Source of the DNA: Neodiprion pinetum
Lineage: Eukaryota; Arthropoda; Insecta; Hymenoptera; Diprionidae
DNA length: 64,000 bases
NCBI RefSeq assembly: GCF_021155775.2
Contig: NC_060232.1
Location: 30,883,922 to 30,947,921 of the forward strand
Reading direction: 5' to 3'
The notes under the pieces were generated by a model. That model ran no database searches and was not told the DNA's origin. It saw only the letters and a program-made list of their open reading frames with translations. The stretch's first letter is position 1. Each line of letters opens with the position of its first letter. Below are positions 1 to 12,000 of the stretch, piece after piece. Both the position numbers and the translations under genes were made by a program.

Positions 1-523
1 GTAATCCAAAGACGCGGTTACATACCTACTTACAAGGAAGGTGTCCCAGGTCGATATATCCGATTCGATTTCATTTGTAATATGTATGTTAGAGTAGTCT
101 AAAGACTAAGCGACGCGTATTTTTTTTTTTGGTTATCTGCCATTAAACACTTTGATGGGGTGAAACCATTCTCCAAAGTAAGGCATGTCAAGGGGCGATT
201 TGGGAGTTTTTGTTTGTTTTTTTTTTCCTTAATTGAGAAAATTACATTTTTCATTTCTCCTTATGAGAAAACTTTTCCAGTTGGATTGGGTAAAAAATAT
301 TATGTTCTCGTGGGTGAAACTGCCAAATCACCCCGTGACATGCCTTACTTCGGGGGGTGGTTTCACCCCCTGAATTTGTTTAATGGTAGATAACTAAAGG
401 AAAAAAAAATACATGTCGCTTAGTTTTTAATCTACTGTAACATATTACAGAAGAAATCAAATCGGAGAGATCGACCTGAGATACCTTCCTCGTTAGTTGA
501 GTGAGCTGTTACCATTGTGACGG
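1..523. mobile_element. Large imperfect palindrome (foldback/MITE-like element), left end possibly cut by window
   Basis: The left half matches the reverse complement of the right half around a centre near position 263. Paired blocks include tgtaatat at 76-83 with atattaca at 442-449, and aggcatgtca at 181-190 with tgacatgcct at 336-345. The motif GTTATCTRCCATTAAACA begins both inner arms near 132 and 393. Similarity is strong from about 30 to 215 and weakens with gaps toward position 1, so the element may start outside the window. The 80-bp centre is AT-rich and unpaired. There is no transposase ORF. This structure is typical of foldback elements or long-TIR MITEs; I could not fix a target-site duplication. 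The short ORF at 160-393 is a by-product. Confidence 0.7.
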
Positions 524-1463
524 TCTCAGGCTAACCACGATTCGATATTGCTCATGAACCTGCTGACGACTACACTTGACAATTTGTTTACTTATCGCCA
601 ATTGGGAATTCAGAGTCCCACTATGTCAGTGTTACCACCGAGTTCAGGGAAACACGATTCCACCGCATGTCCCGGAGATGCGTATGCGTGCCTATTTTTT
701 GCTCCAGTAACCTATTCCGTTCGGGTGTGCGTACGTATACAGAGCATGCGCGGATCGTTTCAGGCGTAAAGCGCGGCGCAGCAACAGCTAGGGCAATTTG
801 TCGAAAGACAAAGGAAGTGAAATGCAGGGAAAGTAAATAGATGCGGCGGCGGCGTAAAGCACCGAGTGCGGCACGCTGTGACGCACCGGGAAATGGGGGA
901 AGGCTTCGAGGGTGGAAATAAAGTGGCAACGAATGAAAATTAGAAGCCTATATACCCGGAGAAATATACTCACTCTGATGTCTCTGATATCTCAGTGGTT
1001 TACCGAGCTGTTGCTTGCAGCGTCGAATCATTATTACAACTAGGTCGAGATGCGGGTTGCGGTGTGATGGTAAAAATTAAGGGATAATAATTACATATTC
1101 GGTAAATGAATAACGAGATGGGCATAGCCAAGATGTATTAGAGAAAACAAACAAGGACATCCGTTTGATAAACACGGTTAAATCTGTCTTCTCTCCCTTC
1201 TTCGTCTTTTTCAAGAACCGTCTCTGCTGCTCGCTTTTCCTCGTGCAGCAACAGCAGCAGCAGCCTTTACGGTGCGCCGGTACAAAGAAACCCGAGCTCG
1301 CTTTACCAAACTTGCGTACATACACGTAAATATGTTGTATCGTTCATCTTTTTCGTCACTAATATAAGTTTCTGGATTGGTTAGGTTGCTTTTGAGCACA
1401 CCGGTAGCCGGCATCGTAAACTTTGAATAGCGAAACTTTATGGGTACAAGTATTTATGAATTG

Positions 1464-1487
1464 TATATATATATATATATATATATA
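1464..1487. repeat. (TA)12 microsatellite
   Basis: Uninterrupted TA dinucleotide run seen directly in the sequence. Confidence 0.95.
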
Positions 1488-3390
1488 GAAATAGTTGTGA
1501 AAAGAAAGGAAATGAGTATTATTAATAGAAGACTATGATAATTCTGAAATTACCTAATAAAATTCAAAGCTATTAGAGGGCCTTAACGATGATTAAAAGT
1601 GTTTCCAAATCTTCAAAAGGTTCAAAGAAAACTGAGACGATTAACACCCTGCGAGTTTACCAAGTGGTCCGTTCACCTTGGTGAGGATTAATTTCCTACC
1701 ATCGGCTACCAAATATCATGAACAGTAAAGTCGATCATGCCGATCAAACGGCGCGACGTTGCCGACGGAGTGTTTTTTTTTCCTTTTTTCTCTCTTTGTA
1801 TTTCTCGAATTCCGCTATCAGTTTCTTTAAGCGTATCGAGCGATAATCGAAGAAACAAGATACGAAACGTGATCCCGATGCGAAGCAGTTTGCCCGCAGC
1901 TCGTCGTTACGATATGCGAAGATCGATTATTCGAGAAAGACTCGAACCCGTTTCAGTCTGGAAATGTGGATGCCGCGCGATGCGATCGTGAGCGTGAACT
2001 CTTGACTGGACTCTCTGACCACTTTTCCCGCTAATGACCATTCGCCATTTCCAGGACCGTGCGTCACGTGGCGTGTGTCAATTGTGCTTGACTCGATGGC
2101 GCCGAATCTACACGTCGATAGTCAACAGGTCAGCTCGCTCCACGTCCCGTACCCTCCAGGTTCGACTCACCTCCAGATCTTAAAAGCTTTTAAACCAGCA
2201 CAGAGCGTGACTCAAAGCCAAAATTGACGACGAACATTGTTGGTCATACTTCAGTCGGACTAAGACCATGGAAAGTTTCGAGCCAGTAGCTTGAGGGAGG
2301 AGCAAATTAGCCTGTCCCAATCAATCGAATCACTCGCTATCTATACCTGTGCCTTGGCAAAGCTGAGTTTTCATTCAGGAAAAATCTTGTAAGGTTGTAT
2401 TACCCGGTATCCCCGAGAACATCGGATGTGGGTTAGCGATAATTTTGTTTCAGATTTCATCAACACGTGTTCCTGTACATCATGCAACGCGTAGCAACGT
2501 ATTTTCTTCTTCGAACACTAGCTTTCTCAACGATCATACGGTATAACCAGTGCCAAGACTTGTCACGACTCCTGTAACCGCTGATTTAACTCGGTATTAC
2601 GTAGTGGCAGGAAAGCGACATAGAGTGGTCGGTAAGAAGGGGCGTATCAGGGGTGGAGAGAGGGACGGTTGAAAATGTATCTACACCAAAGGGGTTTCCC
2701 GTTGCCAAAAGTCTGCAGCTTCCACAGTGAGCGATAATTTGTGCAGATTTGGACGAGCTCCGCGACGAGTTGAAAGACTACAGAAGTCATCGGCGTCGAG
2801 GATTCAACCCTATATACCGATTTCTAAATATTCGTCAACAAATTTTTGGAAAATCGATGCGACCTTCCGACTTCGCTTCAGTAAGCACTGCACGAAATTG
2901 ATACGTTCATGGTGCGGGCATATATCCGAAGACAAAGAACGGAACGGCACTAAAGCCAAGAGTGGAAAATGAAGGGGAAGGAGGTTAGCCACTTTGGCGA
3001 ATGACGCAACATCACCCTCTTCGCTTCCAACATCTTTCCGATTGCCGTCGATCAAAAATCATTGCCTCGTCGACTGATTCCGTAAACAAAGAAAACAGTG
3101 TCCCGGTGGCAGAAGATATCAGTTCGTGGGTGAGGAGGAAAGTTTAGGAGTGGTTATATGTTCTGGTAGCAGGGGTCGAGGAGGGAGATAAAGGGAGAAG
3201 GATTCGTGGGCAGGGAGCTGAGGGGAAGGGCAGGGTGAGGCGAAGAGGCTACGAGGGGAGAGGAGAGGCGAAAGAGGGATCCTGCCTCTGAAAATACGCC
3301 AGGCAACGAACAGGACGGACAAAGAAGCGAGTAGCACGCATGTGCGTGGAGAAAGCGAGACGGAGCGATGAGCGGCGAGTGAGAGGCTTT

Positions 3391-3436
3391 GCCATATACC
3401 ATGTACCATCTACCATATACCATCTACCATACGCAT
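3391..3436. repeat. Short tandem repeat of a TACCAT-type unit
   Basis: Successive units of the form TACCATATACCATCTACCAT repeat imperfectly over about 45 bp, next to the purine-rich tract at 3120-3340. No coding role is visible. Confidence 0.75.
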
Positions 3437-3975
3437 GCAGCGTTCACGGCACAGGGTATGATGGGATCAAACACAAAGAACGATCGTGTTCCCTTGCACA
3501 CAGTGTGATATTCGCTCAAATTATTATGCGCGAGCTATCCGGCCGCGGCAATTGCGTGTTGCGAATGGCGCACCTCCATATAACTAAACCCGATTCAATT
3601 CATTCGACTCAATTGAAGTGCCAGCAGCTCAGAAGACTAATCCTGGGCCCACTTGGCGCGGTGTGAGGGAGGCCTGACCCCTGATGTGCCAAACGAGAAA
3701 ATCAAACGCGGGAAAATATCGGCGAATCTGCGCCAGTTTAGAAACCCCGTCACCCTCGTATTCTGGTCTTTGAAGTATCACGTTCTCGGTATTACCGAAG
3801 GGTGCATATTATCGAACACACGAGGAGTATTACGCGGTTTCGAAGGATTCATTGGACTCCACTCGTAACGTTTGCGCCACCTGCGACGTCGACGAGTAAG
3901 TCAGTGGGACACAAAGGATCCCGCGAAGCGTTTCCTGAGCTGATCTAATCCGCGACCACTGTACAGTACATATAG

Positions 3976-3993
3976 ACACTGCGGGATTCTTCG

Positions 3994-4024
<31 letters not shown>

Positions 4025-4029
4025 TGCGG
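3976..4029. repeat. (TA)14 microsatellite flanked by a 9-bp direct repeat
   Basis: The TA run covers 3994-4021. The nonamer ACACTGCGG occurs at 3976-3984 and again at 4021-4029, immediately right of the run, so the microsatellite sits between two direct copies. Confidence 0.85.
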
Positions 4030-5227
4030 TTTTGCCCCTTACCAAAGGCGGAGGTGAATTTCCGGTCGGTTATTTAACCGGGGCCTGGAGACCGGTCGGC
4101 GCGACTTTGGACTATGTTTCACGATTGTTCTATTTAGTACAGGGTACGTGAGTAGCAAAACCTTGTCTGATTTCACTGACGATAACAATCACAGTACCTA
4201 ATTGCTACCAGTGCTTTACAGAGTCTCGTATCGTCGTCTAAAGAAACCAAAAAACGTCGCGACAAGTCTTTTTTGCAGTGTAACTCGCGAATCGTTTACC
4301 CAGGTAACGATATTCCGGAAGCCTGCGAGTCCTGACAATTTCGCCGTTTACGTGATCTTCGATTCACTGCGGAGGCTTGTTTTTGTCAGGAATAGAAAAG
4401 ACCGGTATCGATCGAATACATTTGTAAGCTGGTCGACGACACCGCAGTCTTCGATAATCGCTTAACAAGGTTGCATCACTTCGGGAGAAGTATCGTCGCT
4501 GTCGGTAGGTGTATGTAGCCAGGCACTCACGTACGCGTATGATACGTGTCCGCGAAAACGTACATCTCTGTACAGTGATTGGATAACCATCGCGTTCGAA
4601 AGAGCAAACGATCCGTCCACCCTCCGATTTAAATGCGCCGACCTTGATTCCACGTTATTGACACGGCAGGCGTGGACCGCGCCAATCGGCGCTGATTGTC
4701 ACCGGTTTTAAGCGCCCTGAATCGGTAGCGATGCTGTAACAAACCAACCAGTCATCCGCAACGATCCCCCTACCGCAGCGGAGTTAGCTAGCATAAATTG
4801 GCAGAAGTTTTGCGTAATTTGAAAAATGCGAGAGAGTCAATTGGCCGGAAGCCCTGGAGCCAAGGTTTGAGAAGGAAAATCCTTGCAGACTGACTGATAA
4901 TCGTTACTCGTGCAGCACGATTTACGCAACCGTGAAAAATTCAAGACCAAGCCTGGTACATGCTCCCGAAGGTGCAAAGCGAACCGATTCCTCCACCCAA
5001 GAGTACTCCTAACCCACATTATGCGGCACCTAGCATACCTATTTACATAACTTCGGCAAGTGTATACGAAAAATGTTCGTTCATCGCTAACCTATGGTAA
5101 CGTGATACCACGGATTAAAAGTGGATTCACGATCCTGTGCCAGCACGAAAGCTTAGATTCTGATTAACCGCAGCGGATGTCGAGTGTACGATGCAAGTCA
5201 GCATTACGCGTCGCGACCATGTCACTT

Positions 5228-5245
5228 GGGGGGGGGGGGGGGGGG
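5228..5245. repeat. Poly-G run (18)
   Basis: Eighteen consecutive G residues. The length may be unreliable in any assembly. Confidence 0.9.
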
Positions 5246-5677
5246 AGAGCTTCTCCCCGTACCTTCACATCCTCGGTTCAACGGGTACCGAATAACGCTA
5301 GAAATTGAAATACGTGCCCATGTCGGTACATCTATACACACGCATGCATTGAGTAGTCTTCTCCTCTCCTTCCCCTTAAAGAACTCTCTCGGCGAGAGGC
5401 AGCAGCGTGTTACAACGAAAACAAGAGCCGGCTCGCCGAGTATAAGGACTACAACTTATACGACGACGACGATAATAATTCCCTCTGTGTGCCTGCGAAT
5501 CTCAAGTCCCATTACACGTAGCGAGGCGCACACAACCATCGTCGCTGCACGTTATGCATGTGCATTCGTGCATTTCTTTTCTATTTTTTTCATTTTCTTT
5601 TTTACCCATTCAATTCACACGCACAGACTCGCCGTCGTCGAGGCACCAAAGCGCGTTCACGTGCTGCTGCGTCGATA

Positions 5678-5716
5678 TGTGTGTGTGTGTGTGTGGGGGG
5701 GGAGGGGGGAGGGGGC
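5678..5716. repeat. (TG)n followed by G-rich tract
   Basis: A TG dinucleotide run (about 5678-5695) passes directly into three runs of five or more G separated by single A, a possible G-quadruplex-forming or Z-DNA-forming stretch by composition. Confidence 0.8.
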
Positions 5717-6330
5717 CAAATCCCCCGTCGCCCCGCGTCGGTGTTTCTCTCTTTCTCTTTCACGTCGCTACATTTCCCCCATCTCTTACAAGAGAGTTCA
5801 GCGGAATATTCCATGGATGAGATTTGTTGTCTCCCTCCGACCGACGGCGCGACGATCGGTCCGAGCTACTCGCACTTGCACGAAATTGTACGGTCTTTCC
5901 TGACGCTGGATCTCACCTACACGGGTGGGACCCCCGTAGCTTTGGGTAGCCGGGTAGCTGGGTACCGGCTTCTCTCTCTTCCTCACTCCGACCCCATCCT
6001 TTCGTCCTTTCCACTTTTCCTCTCCGTCTCCCTCTTCCTAGCGGGCTCTCTCTTTCTCTCGCCGCGCGCACGTCGAGTTGCCGAGGAGGCTCAGGGGCGT
6101 ACATCCCGCGGCAAGGGCCCCTCGCGTGGCGACACAAATTTTTGTCATCCGTCATCGATCTGCTTCCTCGACGTTCGAAGGGGTCGATGACACGATGAAA
6201 CAATCGCTAGAAAGTAACCGTACGAACTACCGAGTCAGTCCATGGGTAAACAGAAAAAAAAGGAAGAAAAATGAGGAGGAGGAGAGGTAAAAAAAAAAAA
6301 AAAACAAAAGAAACAACAAATTCATTTCAT

Positions 6331-8160
6331 CTTAGCACGATAAAAATACGTGGGCAAGATGCGGTGTGTACGTGTGAGGGCGTAAGAGCGGTAAATTGTG
6401 TGGAGTAAAAAAGCTACGCTTTGCTCCGCAAGTGTGTAACAACAAAATGACGGGTGTAATAACGTGTAACGCTGGACCGACGCGTTAATTAACGTCGGAC
6501 ATAAAACGCGATCATGGCATCGCCTCGTTGTATTGTTTCATCAATTTACTTATCTCCACCAGTTTACTCGAGCAGTAATATAATAATTGTGAGAATCAAT
6601 TGCGTACCAGGCGGTTTCATCGTTGTTCATTAACCCGAGCGTACGCCCACGCAACGTTCAATTCATTATAATAGAATTGCAATTGCAATTGCATCCCGGG
6701 AATCACTGGCTGAATAACAAGCAGCGAACAGAGTTCGTTTCACGTACTTTCACGGCATCGTTGTACGCCGTTCGATTCGCGCATGCCCGGATATACTGAT
6801 CAGCTGATTTTGACAGATATACCTGCCGGGGTTGCTGTAACGGCGGCTTCTGCGCCCGAATGAGAACAGCTGATGGCCAACCGTGAAGCGTCGAGTCGTC
6901 GCTATGCTCCATGCTTCGTAGGCTATTCTACTTGTCATCACCGGTTCTTGCTTTCTGGTGAAAATGACCCGCTAACCATTTCTGCGTTCAGTTCCATACG
7001 ATACGGCCTGTATTTACATAATGATGATAATAATCACTCGACACACACGGGAAAGGTGTAAGGTTTTTATTTATTTTTTTTTTTAATTGTACTCTTGTAA
7101 ATCAAATTTTCACGCATTTACCGGCGTTTTTTTTTTCCTTTACATTGTTCATCATTGCGCGATTATTTCACGTTGAAAATATATTATAATATTATGATTT
7201 CCGGTACGTAAATGAAAGCGATGACGAATAGTGGATATTTATACTCAAGTTGAGCATGTTTTAGTAAACAAAAAGAACCACTCCGACACAATATTATTGA
7301 AATTCGAGCTAGGTCTTCTAAGAATATATAGAATACATGTGGTTTTTCTACTATGAGCTTACTGGCTCTGGCTAACGAAGCGATTCTACAAATAATCATT
7401 GCCAACTGTGATTAACGACTTCCCCACATGAAAAGTTGAAGTTTTCGTTAATTACTACTTGTCAAGAATCTTGGCTCCTGACGGCCGTGGCGAACTGGGG
7501 TCGGTCGGTTAAAACTTTGTTTTACTCCGAACAGATCCGCGACCAACCAAGAGACAATGGAACGGTCTCAAGTTTTCCCATGTATATGGTTAAAATCAAA
7601 CAGGCTTTCCATTACAGGGTGTACACACGTACGTATAACAGATACTGCTCCGTTCGATTTCCGACAATAAACCGATACCCCGAACGCACAAACGTCGCGC
7701 TTTCCCCCGGCGCATATAACACATCCGGAACTTTCTAATATCCCGACGATAATGCGCTCTGCGATATCGTAGGACGGATCGGTATGGCGACGTGTTTTCT
7801 ACCCTGTCGTCGCACGTTATACCTATCTACATACATGCATAATATATGTGGGATGATAAACTTTCGCCTAAACGTATAGGGTGAATTGTGTGCATGCAAG
7901 AGACATTTCCGCAGAGACTCGATAAAAAGAATAAGCAAGCAAACGTTGTCATGCAATTTTCAATACATACTACAATAATTCGCAAGAGCGGCGAACCGTC
8001 GCTGCAGACGGAGTATTAAATTAGAATTTCAAAAGTCAGGATCTCCCGATTGTCGATTAATCTCTGTCATTCGTTGTACGGAAAAATGAATCGCGAACAT
8101 TTGGGGATCCGTGCCTCTAGGCCTGATTCGATCCCTGTAACCCACACAAAGTCTTCGTCA
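6331..8160. other. Non-coding stretch, nothing recognised
   Basis: AT-richer DNA with poly-T tracts near 7070-7140 and a short (AATTGC)n patch near 6675-6692. No coding exon, RNA gene or mobile element was recognised. Confidence 0.5.
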
Positions 8161-8760
8161 GCTCCGATCCTTCGATGAGGGTGTCGGAGGCGCACGGAGC
8201 TAGGCTAGTAGCTTCGCCCCTGTTCGAAACAGGCTTCGAGCCCTCCTGCCCCACTCACTCGTTCTCGCTCTCACTCTCTCTTTCTCTTTCTCTTTCTCTC
8301 TCTCGCTCGTTTTTCCCTCGCTCTCTCCGTCGTTGGAGCCGACGCCGTTCCACAGAGAGGAGGATGGTTCTCGTTCCTCGTTGCACGCGAGTACCTCGAG
8401 GATAAGTCGGTCCTTCTCGCACCTCGAAGAGGGATCAGGCCAACCTATACCATCGGTGCTCGTTCTCCCTCGAAACCACAGCCGTTTTCAATGCCTCCAT
8501 CCTTCTCCCGGTGCATTTAACTCGCTGTCCTTTTCTATCCCTTGGTAACAGCACACAGCGCGAGAGGTCCGAAGAGAAGCGAGCGGAGGAGTGGAGTGGA
8601 GTGGTGAGGAGAGGAGAGAAGAGGAGAGAAGAGGAGAGCAGAGGAGAGGAGAGGAGAGGAGGAGAGAGGAGTGGAGTGAAGTGAAGTGCAGTAGAGTGAA
8701 GACGACTTCGAGCTATACGAGCAACAAAGTTGAGGGCTTAGAAGCCACGTAATCATTAAT
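8161..8760. other. CT-rich then GA-rich low-complexity block
   Basis: A pyrimidine tract (8261-8308, CTTT/CT units) and a purine tract (8560-8702, GAGGA/GGAGT units) lie on the same strand about 250 bp apart. GAGA-type arrays are common at insect promoters, but no start site or exon can be supported, and the ORFs here are composition artefacts. Confidence 0.45.
8560..8702. repeat. GAGGA/GGAGT purine-rich imperfect tandem repeat
   Basis: About 140 bp consist almost entirely of G and A in degenerate five-base units. It is a polypurine tract capable of triplex or GAGA-factor binding by composition; function is unknown. Confidence 0.8.
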
Positions 8761-10010
8761 AAAAAATGATTTACCTGTCTTCTTAGTCACGGCGAACGAT
8801 CCGAACTGCCTATATATTATAAATGTACACCCCCCCCCCCCTTCCACCCCCTTCGGTATCGCTAATACGGATATATCGTACACAATATATTTCTTATTTA
8901 TGAGTCTGAAATTTGTATTAGACGGGGGCGTATAAACGCCCATATACAGTTCGAAAGAACAAGCAGAAAAAGAAGAACAAGAACAAGAGGAAAAAAAGAA
9001 AAAGTCGAGAATAAATAAATAAATGAAAATTAGTTGGGTTTTTGTGCGCAGGTGTGGAATAGCAAGTATAGTAATAAGCGAATGAGTAACCGAGTGAGCA
9101 GAAATAACCTTCGGATAACGAATTCGCACTGGACGGAGCTTCCGAATTGAATAAAATTGCTTTCGCCCTGGTTGTGTTCACCGGTTGTATGTACGATGTA
9201 CATACCTACACACGCACGTGTATAATGCGAGCATGCAAGAAGGCTACGCGCAGCGTTGCGCTGACACAGAGGCATGAAAACATCTTACATGCGTATGGGT
9301 CGCTGTACAGTATAATACCCACAGCGTCAAGATCGCGTGTCAGAGATCTCTCTTGATTCTCGTTGTATTTTTCGAACGGTCTGACAGAGCGAGAAAGACA
9401 CCGTTATACTCGTTATCCTAACCCAAATTAACCAAACATCCGTATATGTATAGAGTACACGCTCGAGCATATGATACGTATGTACATTGTACACATATAA
9501 TTATACGGTAGATAAATGTATATGTGAATAAACCAGCGGACAGTAATCAACCGATATTCTCCACTTTTCAGAGAAAGAAGAGGAAGAAACAGAAAGTATA
9601 AAGAAATAAAGAAACGCGGATGGAATTAAAAAAGAAGAGAATAGTTGAGGTAAAGAAAACAGCAAAGGGAGGATCAGTTCGGAAGGATCAAAATTTACTC
9701 CTGGTAGAACTAACTTCTCCACCATCTATGCATGTCACGTAAAATTTCACAGGTTTTTGCATCGGGTGCATTATTTATCCATTGAAGAAACGACATCGAT
9801 CCCAATGTTGCTCTTTGTTCCCTCCAAGTTTCGGCCGTTCGTTGTTTCTTTTCGATATTAATTTCTTTCGTCCTGCAGCAAGTGGCGGATATCTCGCGAG
9901 ACAAATTTTCAGGCACCACGTCACGCTTTGTGTCGATCTGGTCTTTGCAGTGGGAAAGGGAAGAAGCGAGTGACCGAGGAAAGTGAGAAAATATCGACAA
10001 AAAGAGGGTG

Positions 10011-10083
10011 TATGTATATATATATATATATATATACACACGTATAGCCTATATATATACACACATATACACATATATACACA
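10011..10083. repeat. TA and CACATA dinucleotide-type microsatellite
   Basis: A TA run is followed by mixed ACACATAT units, interrupted once by a short unique segment near 10041-10048. Confidence 0.85.
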
Positions 10084-10366
10084 ATTTCGACTCCACCGCC
10101 CTCGGTTTCCCGGCCTGAGAGATGTTTGAAAAAAATAGCTCCGTGCTTAGCTTTTTATTGGGTAGGATAAACCTTTATTTCCCATTGGCAACGCGGCCTC
10201 GGGATCGCGGTGCGCAGGGGTAGCAACTGTGACCCGCCCTCTCCCCTGGCATCGGCACTGCAGGGGTAGCCTACAGACAGCACAAAGGACGAAAGGACTA
10301 CAACTGCTCACCGAGGCCTCCCTTTGTTCCCGACAGATTTTCAATCTCACCACCACCGGCGTAACT

Positions 10367-10473
10367 TATTTTATTATTATTATTATCATCATCACCGTCA
10401 TCGTCATTATCATCGTCGTAGTCGTCGACTTTATTATTGCTATTAATATTATTATTATCGTTTTCGCTTTCTT
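10367..10473. repeat. ATT/ATC trinucleotide microsatellite region
   Basis: Imperfect TTA, TCA and TCG trinucleotides over about 105 bp. The Ile/Val-rich ORF across it is a product of the repeat. Confidence 0.85.
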
Positions 10474-12000
10474 CTTTTAAACGGAATGAACTTTTTTAAG
10501 GCTCGAGTAAGCTGCTGCCGATGGTCCATCCGTATACTGGAGGAACTGTAGAGGTGGATCAGGGTATAACGAGAAGGGAAAAAAATGGGAAATTAATGAA
10601 AGAGGTGCGGGTGATGAGGGAAAAGGGAATCGAATTCCTCGGTCTTTCAAACCTCTCGAAACGTCACAGCAACAACAGGAAGTCGTTGTCACGTTCGACG
10701 CCCGCAGCGGCAGATGATAATTTTTCATGAATATATAGTCCCGCGCACAAGTGTAGGCACCTAAAGCTGCCGACCCAAATTTTTCTCCGCCATCTCATTA
10801 CGTATCTTTCTTTATCTTCGCTGTTTGTTTGTATTATTTCTTTCTTGTTCAAACAGCACTTGCAACGATAGCTCATCGCGCAATCGTCGCGCGAAGAATC
10901 GAACGTGTCGGTACATGTTTTCGAAAGAGCAATCTGTCTGGTTCGCGGTAATCACAACTTGGTTTTGTGCAAGGTATGTGAACAAAGTTCGTAAGATAGA
11001 AAAAATAGAAAGTGAAACAATACGAGGAAATTTTACAACACTTCGGAAATTTGGTCGTGAAAAATGCTCGGCTATCATATTTTTACGGAGCTTCGTGCAG
11101 CAGACTTCGTCTAACGCAAAGGTCTACTCACACCAGCTTGTATTCTCGTACGAGTGGTTATACGCACGCAGGCTTATCTCGACGGAACCGCTGCTATCTG
11201 TGTAGGTATATCTGAATAGGTAAGCGCGAGGATCGAGTGAATTTATGACACGCTCGACACCCCGAAGTTGATCCTCGTAAACGAGCAAAGGCAGCAATTC
11301 TTAACTTTCGTTTATGCACTTGGCAGGCTCGTCCCTTCTTTCTTTCCGCACGTTTCAACTGACATTTATAATTCTTTATCTGAGATCGCCGCGTCCCACG
11401 TTCTGGCAGAAGATTATTATATAATTGAATGGGTTCTCCTTCGTCGCTGATTGTGAGCGTCGGCTCAACCGTGAATGCTGTAATTGCCTCGATTATACGT
11501 ATACGTGCAATATCCAACCGTGTATGTGCCCACGCACACAATCTTCATACGTCCATAAGAGATTCATAGCCTTAACGGTAAAATATGTCTGTCACGGCGA
11601 TGTCGTTATACATACTTACTTCGTTCCAACTCTCCAATTTTTCTTCTGTATTTTTTTTTTTTTTTTTCGTTTTTTTACTTTGCGCGTTTGTTTCCATTTT
11701 TCAATTTTTATTCCCAGAAAATTAATTGAGAGAAATTTATGACAACGATCCAATTATTGAATGAGGTTACCGTACAATATGAAATTTTTCCCATTGGAAC
11801 GAATAATATCGCGTAACGTTACATGTAACGTCATGTTTGCAAAACGTCGTTATATAGACTTAATTCGTTCTGTTTTTTATTTGGCAAAACAGGCAGCGAC
11901 TGCAGCCTTGAACAATTTCAGTCAAGTGTGCACGAGTAGGTTATATACATATGTACATTGGACATGTAACGCGAAGCGAACGATCGGCGCGAACGACCTC

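Larger units (their letters stand above)
524..5180. other. Gene-poor sequence, no supported gene
   Basis: I read no convincing coding exon here on either strand. ORFs are short, lack family resemblance and are not joined by plausible splice sites. The stretch holds a CAG-rich patch near 1244-1264, a (TA)12 run, a purine-rich tract near 3120-3340, a short tandem repeat at 3391-3436 and a second TA microsatellite. It could be intron or intergenic DNA of a gene lying to the left; the sequence does not decide. Confidence 0.5.
5181..6330. other. CpG- and pyrimidine-rich, low-complexity stretch; possible promoter/5' UTR, no supported gene
   Basis: The region is rich in CpG and in CT or G runs, and several overlapping ORFs stay open because of this composition (5184-5903, 5558-6190). 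Their translations are dominated by Ser/Leu/Phe/Arg low complexity and match no family I know. Insect promoters and first exons often look like this, but I see no TATA box, no clear splice junction and no downstream coding exon to attach, so I only flag it. Confidence 0.35.
8761..12000. other. Non-coding stretch with microsatellites, no supported gene
   Basis: Contains a C-run near 8829-8842, TA/CACATA repeats at 10011-10083 and an ATT/ATC trinucleotide region at 10367-10473. ORFs such as 10825-11205 have no family resemblance, and I see no coding exon on either strand. Confidence 0.5.

Noticed and set aside
5184..5903. Longest ORF of the left block (239 aa)
   Set aside because: Its start context is arbitrary, and the translation is Ser/Arg/Leu low complexity created by CT- and CpG-rich DNA, with overlapping open frames on both strands.
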